Positions 53,101 through 61,283 of a stretch of DNA of 64,000 nt are shown one piece after another. A program made the position numbers and the translations under genes. Within the stretch, counting starts at the first letter, position 1. Every line of letters begins with the position of its first letter. The DNA comes from DASRHT01 sp035650355 (lineage in GTDB: Bacteria; Chloroflexota; Ktedonobacteria; Ktedonobacterales; Ktedonobacteraceae). The stretch spans positions 1-64,000 of the forward strand of contig DASRHT010000012.1 of the NCBI GenBank assembly GCA_035650355.1. The letters run 5' to 3'. The notes beneath the pieces are model-generated. The model ran no database searches and had not been told where the DNA came from. It saw only the letters and a program-made list of their open reading frames with translations.

Positions 53101-55592
53101 TCACGCTGCCAGAGAGTATAGTCGGCATACTGCAGCGGCAACTCGGGCAGGGGAGACACCTGTTCCTGGCTGAAAGCTTCGTAGAGCACGCCCAACTCGC
53201 GCAAGAAAACGTCCTTCGACCAGCCATCAAAGACGATGTGATGAGCCGTCAAAATCAATACATGCTCCGTCGGCGCAAGGCAGAGCAGTTTGCCGCGGAT
53301 CAGTGGTCCCTGACTCAGATCGAAAGGTCGCATCGCTTCCGCCTGAGCCAACTGCTGTACTTTCTCCTCTCGCTGTTCTGCAGGCAGAGATTGCAGGTCG
53401 ATGAAGGCATCGGACGCGCCAAAGCTGGCGGACGCGATAAACCGGGCCCATACGGAGGGTGGATGGACGTGTTGAACCGGCTGCCCATCCACCTCGTCGA
53501 TGGTGGTGCGCAACGCCTCGTGCCGCCGCACAATCTCCGTCAGGCTTCGTTCCAACGCCTCTCTCTGTAACGGGCCACGAATAGACAGGACCACCGGGAT
53601 ATTATAGAAAGGACTCTGGGGGTTCAACTGATGCAAGACCCACAGGCCCTGCTGCGCGAGCGAGAGCGGCAGTAACGCCGGGCGAGTGCGCACTTCAAGG
53701 ACTGAGGAGCCGGCTTCTGACTGGTTTTTGCGTGCCAGCTCTACCTGTTCCGCCAGGGCAGCAATGGTAGGATACTTGAACAGGATATTGATCGGCAGTT
53801 CCACCTGCACCACTTTACGGAGGCGAGCAATTACCTGCATGGCCAGCAAAGAGTGTCCCGCAATCGCAAAAAAGTCATCAAAGACTCCCACCTGCCGCTT
53901 CAGAATATCGGCCCAGATGCCTGCCAGCACCTCTTCAAGAGCTGTACGGGGAGCCACGTAAGGGACGGTCAGTTCTCTCTGGTCGTGCTCTGGTTCGGGA
54001 AGAGCTCGCCGATTGACTTTGCCATTTGGTAAAAGCGGCAGGTGCTCCAGCGAGACAAACGTCGCCGGGACCATGTACTGAGGGAGTTTCTCACCGAGCC
54101 AGTCGCGCAAGGTCGCGGCGGCTGACGCTTCTTCTTTCGCCGTCACCACATACGCAATCAGCCGTTTCTCCCCTGTGTGATCCTCGCGCGCTATCACTAT
54201 TGCCTCTTGAACGGCGGGATGTTCTCTGAGCACCGCAGCAACTTCGCCTGGTTCGACGCGGAACCCGCGGATCTTTACTTGATCATCGAGCCTGCCAATG
54301 AACTCAATCGAGCCATCAGCGAGGACGCGCACATGATCGCCGGTCTTATAGAGCCGCTCCCCAGGCTCGGAGCCAAAGGGGTTCGGGACAAAGCGTTCAG
54401 CGGTGAGTTCGGGCCGATGAAGGTAGCCACGAGCGACCCCGGCTCCGCCAATGTAGAGTTCCCCCGACGCTCCAGCAGCAACAGGGCTGTCGTGCTCATC
54501 CAGCACATAAACCTGGGCATGGGCCACCGGCTTCCCTATCGGCACCAGTAACGCGGTTTCCTGATGCCGATTGCTCGATCTCAGATCGTAAGTTAACGCT
54601 CCGATGGTCGTTTCGGTTGGACCATAGTGATTGAATATCAGGCAACGCGGAGTTTGCGCAGTGATCTGCTCGATGATGCTCCAGTTTAACGCCTCACCGC
54701 CAAAGATCAGGCGATGCTGGGGCAAAAACTGCGCGACCTGGCCCGCTGCGACCAGCGCCGCCCAGTGCGAGGGGGTGATTTTCAGACAATCAACGGGATG
54801 GTTCTCGAAGTAGTGAGCTAACGCATCGGGATCGGTAACGCGCTGCTCAGCGATAAGATGCAGGGTTCCACCCTGGCAGAGCGCCGGAAAGAGCAGGGTG
54901 TTACAGAAATCAGCAGTGATGGATTGCAGTACAGCGAAACTCATTCCAGGGACAAAACCAAACCGTGTAATAATCCCGAATACATAGTTCAACAATTGTT
55001 GATGCTCAATCACGACCCCCTTCGGCTTCCCGGTTGAGCCAGAGGTATAGATAACATAAGCTGGCTGAGCGGCATATGCTTGCCAGGAAGGATTCTCCAT
55101 ACATGCCTGGGCGATGGTCTGCCAATCGTGCTCCAGGTCGAGCGCATGCGTCACATGTTGCTGCAATTGCTGCTTCAGCTCATGCTGCGCCAGCAACACC
55201 TGTATCTGCGCATCAGCTAACGTCTCTTTGAGCCGCTCTACTGGAGCTTTGGGATCGAGCGGGACGTATGCACCCCCCGCTTTCAGAATGCCCAGCAGCC
55301 CGACGATCATCGCTATCGAACGGTCCAGGCATATTCCCACCAGACTTTCTGGTTGCACGCCCGCCTGCCGCAAGAAGTGCGCCAACTGATTCGCACTCTG
55401 ATTTAATGCCTGATACGTAATCTGCTCACCCTCATACACCACAGCAACCGCGCCCGGCGTGAGGCTGGCCTGTTGCTCAAAAAGCTGACAAATATGCTCT
55501 ATCTCAGGGTATTCTTCGGACGCGACAAATCGGGTCCCTGCATACGCTTTTTCGTTGTTGAGGATATTTTTCAAAGTAGTGGAAGTTTCCAT
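47190..55592 (-). CDS. NRPS: A-PCP-C-A-PCP-C-A-PCP (Asp, Val, Phe predicted)
   Basis: 2800 residues from the ATG at 55592 (AAGGTGAG upstream; a GTG at 55604 is the alternative). Order with rough residues: A1 31-528, with a TADFCNT variant of the FDxSVW region (code D-F-T-K-I-G-H-I-G, close to the Asp code D-L-T-K-V-G-H-I-G); PCP 548-621 (AGHSL); C 640-1085 (HHIVFDG); A2 1112-1602 (code D-A-I-W-I-G-G-T-F, near the Val code D-A-F-W-I-G-G-T-F); PCP 1618-1692; C 1712-2162; A3 2188-2668 (D-A-W-T-I-A-A-V-C, the Phe code family); PCP 2685-2758 (GGHSL). No C domain precedes A1, so it looks like an initiation protein. No E or TE. Its stop is one base before the KS-containing gene, so the natural next partner is that KS. 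Codes were read by eye. Confidence 0.9.
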   Translation of the reverse strand: METSTTLKNILNNEKAYAGTRFVASEEYPEIEHICQLFEQQASLTPGAVAVVYEGEQITYQALNQSANQLAHFLRQAGVQPESLVGICLDRSIAMIVGLLGILKAGGAYVPLDPKAPVERLKETLADAQIQVLLAQHELKQQLQQHVTHALDLEHDWQTIAQACMENPSWQAYAAQPAYVIYTSGSTGKPKGVVIEHQQLLNYVFGIITRFGFVPGMSFAVLQSITADFCNTLLFPALCQGGTLHLIAEQRVTDPDALAHYFENHPVDCLKITPSHWAALVAAGQVAQFLPQHRLIFGGEALNWSIIEQITAQTPRCLIFNHYGPTETTIGALTYDLRSSNRHQETALLVPIGKPVAHAQVYVLDEHDSPVAAGASGELYIGGAGVARGYLHRPELTAERFVPNPFGSEPGERLYKTGDHVRVLADGSIEFIGRLDDQVKIRGFRVEPGEVAAVLREHPAVQEAIVIAREDHTGEKRLIAYVVTAKEEASAAATLRDWLGEKLPQYMVPATFVSLEHLPLLPNGKVNRRALPEPEHDQRELTVPYVAPRTALEEVLAGIWADILKRQVGVFDDFFAIAGHSLLAMQVIARLRKVVQVELPINILFKYPTIAALAEQVELARKNQSEAGSSVLEVRTRPALLPLSLAQQGLWVLHQLNPQSPFYNIPVVLSIRGPLQREALERSLTEIVRRHEALRTTIDEVDGQPVQHVHPPSVWARFIASASFGASDAFIDLQSLPAEQREEKVQQLAQAEAMRPFDLSQGPLIRGKLLCLAPTEHVLILTAHHIVFDGWSKDVFLRELGVLYEAFSQEQVSPLPELPLQYADYTLWQREWSQEQAFTEQITYWRQQLAGATTTLSLPTDRPRPPVQTFRGAAERFSIDASLVAALKELSRHEGVTLFMTLLAAFNVLLTRYSGQNDVLVGSPTANRSQLELEDLIGFFVNTLVLRTDLSGNPSFRTLLQRVREMTLAAYDHQDLPFDRLVQELKVERSSNSNPLFQAAFVLQNILASVRPLTDLEMSSLEVDSGTAKFDIVLELTEIGGGIRGKIEYSIDLFDAITIRRMAGHFQTLLQAIVANPEQSIMHYPLLPPDEQRMILLDWNASQTPFPQDRCVHELFEEQVRLRPDAIALVCEERTLSYRTLDQRVNSLARHLRELGVGPEVPVGICMERSLELVVALLAILKAGGIYVPLDPGYPRERLAFMIADARITILLTQRHLYDRLSAEGLAIYSVDNLEKEDEDDDDVFTPPEGLSAANLAYIIYTSGSTGTPKGVSVTHSNIVRLVKEANFAAFAPQEVFLQSAPVPFDASTIELWGSLLNGARLVVFPSYTSSLNELQRAIEQYCITVLWITSGLFSQMVEYHLESLQTVKYVITGGDIVSVPHAKKILAQRGGCTLVNGYGPTENTTFTSCYFMTQEEQVGNSVSIGSPVANTQVYILDTYMQPTPIGVPGELYTGGKGLARGYLHQPALTAEKFIPDPFGAAGERLYRTGDLARYRPDGTIEFLGRIDYQVKVSGFRIELGEIETVLGQHPAVREVVVIVREDQPGTKRLVAYIVSEQQEFVAGDHLKTWLRERLPQYMMPTVFVVLDQLPLSPNGKVDRRALPMPEHDRIELAASYVAPRTAVEEILAGIWSQVLNLDRVSVFDNFFAIGGYSLLAIKVLAHLHKALEVDLPLRAIFEYPTLAAFAEQAEMALWSQEKSSLPTLNERERPALLPLSLAQQRLWFLHQLDPESPFYNIPMALRIRGWLDVEALERSLAEIVRRHEALRTTIDEVDGQPVQLIHPASLWTRFSASDSFSVPVVDLQHLPVELREEQAQQLAHSEAMQPFDLSQGPLIRGELLCLAPTEYVLVLTVHHIVFDGWSRDVFERELISLYGSFSQEQISRLPELRLQYADYTLWQREWLQTEMLERQMTYWRQQLAGATTVLNLPTDRPRPPIQTFRGAVQHFTIDASLAAALSELSRREGVTLFMTLLAAFNVLLARYSGQNDVLLGSPTANRRHLELEELMGFFVNTLVLRTDLSGNPSFFTLLQRVREMTLAAYAHQDLPFERLVEAVQPERSLSYNPLFQVAFALWISSSAPVPVTGIAIEPFPIEGGTAKQDLMVDMLQTSAGLQMRWEYSIDLFDATTIRRMAEHFQALLHAIVAHPEQSIMQYPLLPEQEQQVVLHDWNATQTPYAQDRCIHELFEEQAQLRPDAVALVFEEQTLSYQALDECANRLAWRLRGLGVGSEVLVGLCMERSLELVVTLLAILKAGGAYVPLDPGYPRERLAFMLTDARIAILLTQNRLRERLPAEGLSVYGAEDLIETELTDGSVPPPPGEMSVANLAYIIYTSGSTGTPKGVMVSHRGLASLSVAQAKAFGTQPENRMLQFASLSFDASIWEIVMALSSGATLCLATQETLMPGPTLLQLLQEQQITTATLSPSVLAVLPQQDLPVLQTLITAGEACSAELVANWSPGRNFFNAYGPTETTVCASVALCQNDKKRPTIGKPIANMQMYVLDAHWQPCPIGVPGELYLGGVGLARGYLYRPELSAQRFIPHPFSLEPGARLYRTGDRASLRPDGNIEFLGRLDHQVKIRGFRIELGEIEEALNKQPSVHESVVIVREDVPGEKRLVAYLIPEADNVPIISEVRQALKERLPEYMIPAAFVVLETLPITSNAKVDVKALPAPEAVQGKTETAYVAPESQIERDIAAIWCDILHLEKVGVHENFFDLGGHSLLLARLQDRLQAVLHKNVSLLDLFQHTTISALATLLSQNQEEAAPLQQSHGWDAARSRAVEQQRQLRRSRQGAKRIEVFED

Positions 55593-55958
55593 ATCATATC
55601 TCACCTTTCTCTACGCGTAACTGTGGTATAAACAACCGCTATCACCAGTAGGATGCCTCTTCGCCATTTTCGACTTCTGAGCATCTGTGGCGCCTGGTAA
55701 GCGGTTATTTCTAAGGCACAAAAGAACATGAACGGATACGGGATTACTGCATGGATGGAAAGCGGTGAAAGTAATGGGTGCGAGTAGCAGATATCAACAC
55801 GCACTACGAAAAAACGAGAAGCTACAATATGAACCAGGCCGCATCTACGAGCGAGGGTAGGAAACCGGACCCTCTGCAACAGGCAGCAAATTGCTATAGC
55901 GCCACAGTCCTCTTCGAGGGTCCGAAGGACCCAGCAGTAACGCAGGTCCAAAAGACAG
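55593..55958. other. Intergenic with small hairpin
   Basis: About 366 bases between the SbnA-like gene and the NRPS. A short hairpin GGGTCC-TTC-GGACCC (55918-55932) lies just after the SbnA-like stop. A reading frame of 116 codons exists on the minus strand (55951-55601), but it has no domain, and I think it chance. No T-box signature seen. Probably an internal promoter or processing region. Confidence 0.4.
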
Positions 55959-56999
55959 TCAAATTTCAGAGTGAATTTTCGTCACAGGTCCAAGATGATC
56001 GGCGAGAGATAGATTATGCTGTTCCAGCCACTGTTGATTGAAAATGGATGAGGCGTAGTTCTCGCCTGTATCAGGACAGAGGCAGGCGGGCCTTTTAACT
56101 TCGGGATGTTCCGCCAGGTAGCGTGCGCAGGCGGCCAGAACGGCTCCGCTCGATCCCCCGACCCTGATGCCGGTCCCGTCATAGAGGGCATGACAGAATG
56201 CAAAGGCTTCTTCATCGCTGACGAGCATATAGGTGTCATATACGTCTCTGGTAATAAAGTCAGAGGGGCGAGCCGCGCCAATGCCCGTTAATAGACGCGG
56301 GCCGGGAGGCGTACCAAAAACCACAGACCCCTTAACATCTACCCCGATGACTCGCGTCTGAGGGCTTACCTCGCGAAAGTACCGGCCAATGCCTGCCAGC
56401 GTACCACCAGTCGAGACGGCGACAAAGACAACATCCACATGTTCATTCATCTGCTGATAGAGCTCTGGCCCCGTTTGTTTATAATGGATCGCAGGGTTGG
56501 CCACATTGGAATATTGATTTGTCCAGATATATCTGCTAGAGGCACGACAGAGGTCCTCAATCCGCTCAAGCCGGCTCAGAAGATATCCCCCTGTTCTGTC
56601 GGGCTTTGAAATGACCTCCACCTCGGCATCCAGCAACTGCATTTTGGCAACGTTTTCTTGCGTGGCTTTTAGATCAGTAATGGCCCGAAAATGATATCCT
56701 CTCGCCTTAGCAATCATAGCCAGCGCCACCCCAAGATTGCCAGAGGTTGATTCCAGAATCACCGAGTTTTTCTGGAGGAGCTTATACTCCTCCAGATACC
56801 GAATTAACGAGTAGGCAGTTCGCGCTTTGACCGAACCGCCTGGATTGGCGCCTTCCAGTTTCAGGTAGACCGCTCTAGGGGCGCCATCAAGTTCCAGATA
56901 GATCGCCTGCACCGGTGTATTGCCAATCTGCTCCACCAGCGCGCGTAATTGTTTTAGCTCAAGGTCAGCTAATGCGGAAACTTTCATAGAAACATTCAT
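55959..56999 (-). CDS. PLP-dependent SbnA/cysteine-synthase-like enzyme
   Basis: 346 residues, ATG at 56999 with AAGGAG about 11 bases upstream. Cysteine-synthase fold: PLP-binding Lys in NPGGSVKARTAYSLI, the TSGNLGVALAMIAKARGY substrate loop and the STGGTLAGIGRYF phosphate loop. The segments TDLKATQENVAKMQ and KPDRTGGYLLSRLERI resemble SbnA, which makes N-(2-amino-2-carboxyethyl)-L-glutamate from O-phosphoserine and glutamate, the first step to L-2,3-diaminopropionate. It lies inside the NRPS operon, 13 bases after the TE-protein stop, so it should supply a building block. The second step (SbnB-like) is not in the window. A plain cysteine synthase or cystathionine synthase is the alternative. 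Confidence 0.7.
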   Translation of the reverse strand: MNVSMKVSALADLELKQLRALVEQIGNTPVQAIYLELDGAPRAVYLKLEGANPGGSVKARTAYSLIRYLEEYKLLQKNSVILESTSGNLGVALAMIAKARGYHFRAITDLKATQENVAKMQLLDAEVEVISKPDRTGGYLLSRLERIEDLCRASSRYIWTNQYSNVANPAIHYKQTGPELYQQMNEHVDVVFVAVSTGGTLAGIGRYFREVSPQTRVIGVDVKGSVVFGTPPGPRLLTGIGAARPSDFITRDVYDTYMLVSDEEAFAFCHALYDGTGIRVGGSSGAVLAACARYLAEHPEVKRPACLCPDTGENYASSIFNQQWLEQHNLSLADHLGPVTKIHSEI

Positions 57000-57014
57000 C
57001 AATGCAAAAACTCC

Positions 57015-60000
57015 TTACTGCGCTTCTGAGGCTCGATCAAGACAGCCTTGTAGATGCTGCGCCAGCGTTTCAACGGACGGATTATTCATGATAGTGTTGT
57101 GGTAACCAGGCACCAGGTAGACTTCCAACGGAAGCGCAGTCATTTGTTGCCAGCCGAGCTCATCCAGGTTCTCTGCCAGCACTTTGTTTTGATCGAGCTC
57201 ATCGCGTTCGTTAGCACGGAAAAATGTAATTGGCCCGGGATACTGGCGTGCTTTATAGCTGAGAGCTGTATGCATTCTAGACTTGAAGAGCAATACTTGT
57301 TGTCTGACCCAGCGAGGGTCCATCGAAAGTAACTCTACATTAGCCTGGCGAACCAGAGACAGGACATGTTGCAACTGCTCTTCCACGGTAAGAGGCACCA
57401 GCTCATCATAAATTTCCTGTACCTTTTTATTGCTACTTTCACGTAGCCACTCTGAGGCGATAATCGCCAGCAACGTGGTCTCATCATCGGTTACATCATC
57501 CGCGTGGGTCGGAGGATGCGAGTCAAAGATAGCGAGCAAGGCTATTTTCTGCCCCTGTGCCAGGAGTTGCTGCGCCATTTCAAAAGCAATGAGTCCGCCA
57601 AAGGAATAGCCACCCAGGAAGTAGGGACCCTCCGGCTGTATCTCTTTCAGGACAGAGATATAGGAACAGACCATCTCTTCAAGAGAGCTGGCGCTGCTCT
57701 CGCCTTCCTCAACAATGGTGGTATCTTGTATCCCATACACAGGTCTGTCTGGACGCAAATAGCGCGTCAGATTATAGTAGCTGCTCACATTACCACTGGC
57801 AGGATGAATACAGAAGAAAGGCGCTTTGTCACCTCGGGGCTGAATTGGCACCAGAGGAGATCGGATTACTGTATGTGCGCCCTGGAGCTGACGGATCGCG
57901 CGCGCTAATGCCGCAATATCCTGAGCCTGGAATATCACTGGCAGTTCTATCTGGACCTCTAATCTCTTCTGGATCTCACTCATCAGCCGAATGGCAGACA
58001 AAGAATGGCCGCCGATCAGGAAAAAATTGTCGGTAATACTGATGGGCCGTAGCTGTAAAATTTCTTCTATGCTCTGGACCAGTTGCTGCTCCACCAGATC
58101 ACGCGGAGGTCGGAATGCCTCCTGGCGCACTAACCCTTGTGTGCCAGGAGCGGGTAATTTGTTCTTATCAATTTTGCCGTTGGGCATCATTGGAAACGTT
58201 TCCAGCGACACGACACTATTGGGAAGCATATACGGGGGAAGTTTACTACGCAGGTAGTTCATCAGCTCAAGGCTCTCAATCTGTTGGCCCTCTTTGGGTA
58301 CGACGTAGACAACAAGGGTGCGATCTTTCGGCCTATCCTCCCGTATCATCACAACACACTGCTGCACCGCCGCATATTGATCAAGCGTTTTTTCAATTTC
58401 CCCCAGCTCGATGCGGAAGCCTCGTAACTTCACCTGACTATCATTGCGCCCTAGAAAGATGAGTTGCCCATCGGCGGTATAGCGCGCCAGGTCGCCCGTT
58501 TTATAGAGCCGCTGGCCCGGTGTTGTGCTGTACGGATCAGGAATGAAGCGTTCCGCCGTTATAGCGGGTTGCCGCATATATCCACGGGCCAGGCCAGCTC
58601 CCCCAATATAAATTTCGCCGCTCACACCGAACGGCACCGGTTGGAGCCATTCGTTTAAGAGATAAATCTGCGTATTGCAGATCGGGCGACCAATCAGAGA
58701 TTTACTGGTTTCGCGTAGGTCAACGACTAAAGTAGAGTAGCAAGTGGTTTCTGTAGGACCATAGGCGTTATACAGGTGTGCTTTTTCGCTCCAACGCTCG
58801 ACGAGTTCGTTCGAATACGCTTCACCGGCTGTTACAATGTGTTGCAACGCGGGAAACGCCCTCTCCGGTAGCGCCATCATAGCAGAAGGAGTCAACACCA
58901 GCACATTGATTCCCTGCGTCAGCAGCACATTAGCGAGTGGCTCACCAGGCATCAGGGCATCACGCGTATTCAGGTACAAGGTCGCTCCATTCATCAGGGA
59001 CATCCATATCTCCCATACAGAAACATCAAAGCTTTGCGAGGCAAACTGGAGAATACGTAACCCTGGATGGACATGGAAGATTGCTTCTTGCTGGGCGAGA
59101 AGGTTGCAGACGCCACGATAAGTTACCACGACCCCTTTTGGCTTGCCGGTTGAGCCAGAAGTATAAATGACATAGGCGCTATTGTCGCTCTGTATTGTGC
59201 GCGTTGGATTCTTCTCAGCAGATGTGCTGACGCCCTGAATGCCTGCTGCATCAAGAAAGACGACCTGCATAGTATGTTGAGGCAGAGCATGAACGATATG
59301 CTGTTGCGCAACGATCAGGCGCAGCCCTGCTTCAGCGATGATCGGCTGGAGCCGCTCCATCGGGTAATCTGGATCAAGAGGCAGATAGGCTCCTCCCGCC
59401 TTGAGAATGCCAAGCGCCCCAATGACCATTGCTATCGAACGTTCACAATACAGCCCGACGACCTCTTCCGCACCTACGCCCATCGATTGTAACTTGTGTG
59501 CCAGCATGTTCCCCTGACGATTGAGCTCGTCATAGGTGAGGTGGACGTCGTCGAAAACAAGGGCAACGTTGTCTGGCAATTCCTGCGCCTTTGCCTCAAA
59601 GGCATCGGGAATACAGAGCGTATCAGGATAGGGCACAGTTGTGTTATTCCAATCAACCAGCATACGCTGATGCTCGGCAGGCGTAAGCAGTGATATTGCT
59701 CCACAGGACTGGCCGCAATGCGCATTGCTTATACCCTCAAGCAGTACCATAAAATGCTCCAGTAACTGTTCTGCCACCGGGGCATCAAAGCGTTGGCGAT
59801 CATAAGCCAGGTAGACCGTCATCTCCTTTCCAGGTACGATAGCCAGGCAGAGAGGATAGTTAGTGGGAGAGGATGTAGAAATCTGATCGATCTTCAAGCT
59901 CATTCGCCTCTCCATCTCTTCCCCATCTCCAGGATAATTCTCGAAGGCGATAATACTTTCAAACAAAGGTACATTGCCTGGCAAGTCACTCCATTGCTGA

Positions 60001-61034
60001 ATATCGGTCAAGGCGCAATAATCGTATTGGCGCGCCTTCACCTGCTGCATCTGGAGATCCTGCAACCATGCGAAAAAGGGCTGAGCCGGATCGATCTGGA
60101 CGCGCATCGGCAAGGTATTAATAAAAAGTCCTACCATCTCTGCTGACGCGAGCAGATCCAGCGGTCGCCCGGCAACCACCACGCCGAAGACAACATCACG
60201 CTCTCCACTATAGTGGCTCAGGAGCAGAGCCCAGCACCCTTGAATCAGGGTATTCAAAGTGATCCTGTGCTGCCGACAGAATGCTTGCAAGGCTGTAGCC
60301 GTTTTCGCGGGAAGCTTTTTGAGATAAAAGTGAGCCTCCATCTCCGCCCCTGGAGCACTTCCCTCGGTCTGCATACGAGCTACCTGCAAAACCGTTGGAG
60401 AGTTGAAACCTGCGAGCGTCTCTCGCCAGAATGCTTCCGCGCTGGCCCGATCCTGTCGTTGCAACCAGGCAATATAGGTACGATAGGGAGGGGGGACCGG
60501 CAGATCAAGCTCACGACCCAGACGGTTGGCTTCATAGAGCTGGAACACTTCTTGTACAAGAATTGCCGTGCTCCAACCATCCAGCAACGCGTGATGAAAG
60601 CTCCAGACAAATTGATAGCTATCCTGCTGTAGCCTGATCAGAATGAGGCGGAATAATGGAGATGAATCAAGTCTGGCACTCTTGCGCAGATCCTCTTTCA
60701 GAATAGCAGCAATACGCGCCTGCTGCTCCTCTTCCGGCAGGCCACGTACATCATGTTCGGCCCAGGGCAACGCCAGTTCTCGCCAGACAACCTGGAGAGG
60801 CTCTTTCAGATCTTGCCACATAAACTGGGTGCGCAAGATCGCATGGCGCTGCAACACCTGCTCCCAACTCTGCTTGAAGGCTGCAACATCAAGCGTTCCG
60901 CGCAAGGTATATTGATGTTGTTCTAAATATGAGTCCGACTGTGGATTATAGAGGGTATGAAAGAGCATCCCTTGCTGCATAGGGGAGAGGGGATAGATGA
61001 CCTCCACAGATGGTTTGATCGATTGAGCTTGCAT
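57015..61034 (-). CDS. NRPS termination protein: C-A-PCP-TE
   Basis: 1339 residues, ATG at 61034 with AAGGAG upstream. Order with rough residues: C 14-446 (starts LSPMQQGMLFHTLYNPQSDS, a form typical of D-C-L or dual condensation domains; HHALLDG); A 479-949 (FDVSVWEIW; code D-V-W-V-V-A-A-C-Y, not assignable by me; AYGPTETT); PCP 975-1046 (GGHSLSAIRL); type I thioesterase 1072-1332 (GYSFGG serine, His in PGYHNTIMNN). The TE hydrolyses or cyclises the finished chain. It is transcribed before the other NRPS proteins though it should act last, so order in the locus is not colinear. The C domain type fits acceptance of a D-residue from the E-domain protein. Confidence 0.9.
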   Translation of the reverse strand: MQAQSIKPSVEVIYPLSPMQQGMLFHTLYNPQSDSYLEQHQYTLRGTLDVAAFKQSWEQVLQRHAILRTQFMWQDLKEPLQVVWRELALPWAEHDVRGLPEEEQQARIAAILKEDLRKSARLDSSPLFRLILIRLQQDSYQFVWSFHHALLDGWSTAILVQEVFQLYEANRLGRELDLPVPPPYRTYIAWLQRQDRASAEAFWRETLAGFNSPTVLQVARMQTEGSAPGAEMEAHFYLKKLPAKTATALQAFCRQHRITLNTLIQGCWALLLSHYSGERDVVFGVVVAGRPLDLLASAEMVGLFINTLPMRVQIDPAQPFFAWLQDLQMQQVKARQYDYCALTDIQQWSDLPGNVPLFESIIAFENYPGDGEEMERRMSLKIDQISTSSPTNYPLCLAIVPGKEMTVYLAYDRQRFDAPVAEQLLEHFMVLLEGISNAHCGQSCGAISLLTPAEHQRMLVDWNNTTVPYPDTLCIPDAFEAKAQELPDNVALVFDDVHLTYDELNRQGNMLAHKLQSMGVGAEEVVGLYCERSIAMVIGALGILKAGGAYLPLDPDYPMERLQPIIAEAGLRLIVAQQHIVHALPQHTMQVVFLDAAGIQGVSTSAEKNPTRTIQSDNSAYVIYTSGSTGKPKGVVVTYRGVCNLLAQQEAIFHVHPGLRILQFASQSFDVSVWEIWMSLMNGATLYLNTRDALMPGEPLANVLLTQGINVLVLTPSAMMALPERAFPALQHIVTAGEAYSNELVERWSEKAHLYNAYGPTETTCYSTLVVDLRETSKSLIGRPICNTQIYLLNEWLQPVPFGVSGEIYIGGAGLARGYMRQPAITAERFIPDPYSTTPGQRLYKTGDLARYTADGQLIFLGRNDSQVKLRGFRIELGEIEKTLDQYAAVQQCVVMIREDRPKDRTLVVYVVPKEGQQIESLELMNYLRSKLPPYMLPNSVVSLETFPMMPNGKIDKNKLPAPGTQGLVRQEAFRPPRDLVEQQLVQSIEEILQLRPISITDNFFLIGGHSLSAIRLMSEIQKRLEVQIELPVIFQAQDIAALARAIRQLQGAHTVIRSPLVPIQPRGDKAPFFCIHPASGNVSSYYNLTRYLRPDRPVYGIQDTTIVEEGESSASSLEEMVCSYISVLKEIQPEGPYFLGGYSFGGLIAFEMAQQLLAQGQKIALLAIFDSHPPTHADDVTDDETTLLAIIASEWLRESSNKKVQEIYDELVPLTVEEQLQHVLSLVRQANVELLSMDPRWVRQQVLLFKSRMHTALSYKARQYPGPITFFRANERDELDQNKVLAENLDELGWQQMTALPLEVYLVPGYHNTIMNNPSVETLAQHLQGCLDRASEAQ

Positions 61035-61283
61035 AATTTTTTACTCCTTGATTACAGAATGACAGGTTGTAGACAAATTCCGGCAATACCATTTGTGTAT
61101 GCCTCTGTGTGCAGAGGTCATGGAAGTGCGCTAAAGACACTTGCTGCGAATTGTGGGAGGTGGGATCACCATGCCAGCAAGGGCAAAAGCTACCCTCGCC
61201 AGCATGACTTTTCAAATCGAACGACATCGGACGCAAGCAACCATCGGCTGTAGGGGCCATCCCTTGCGGTTGCCTGCGATCAA

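Noticed and set aside
55601..55951. 116-codon frame upstream of the Asp-Val-Phe NRPS
   Set aside because: No recognisable domain or start signal; it contains the small hairpin and looks like non-coding leader.
55605..55958. Possible T-box or riboswitch before the NRPS gene
   Set aside because: No T-box antiterminator signature or aptamer core; the GGGTCC hairpin is too small to classify.
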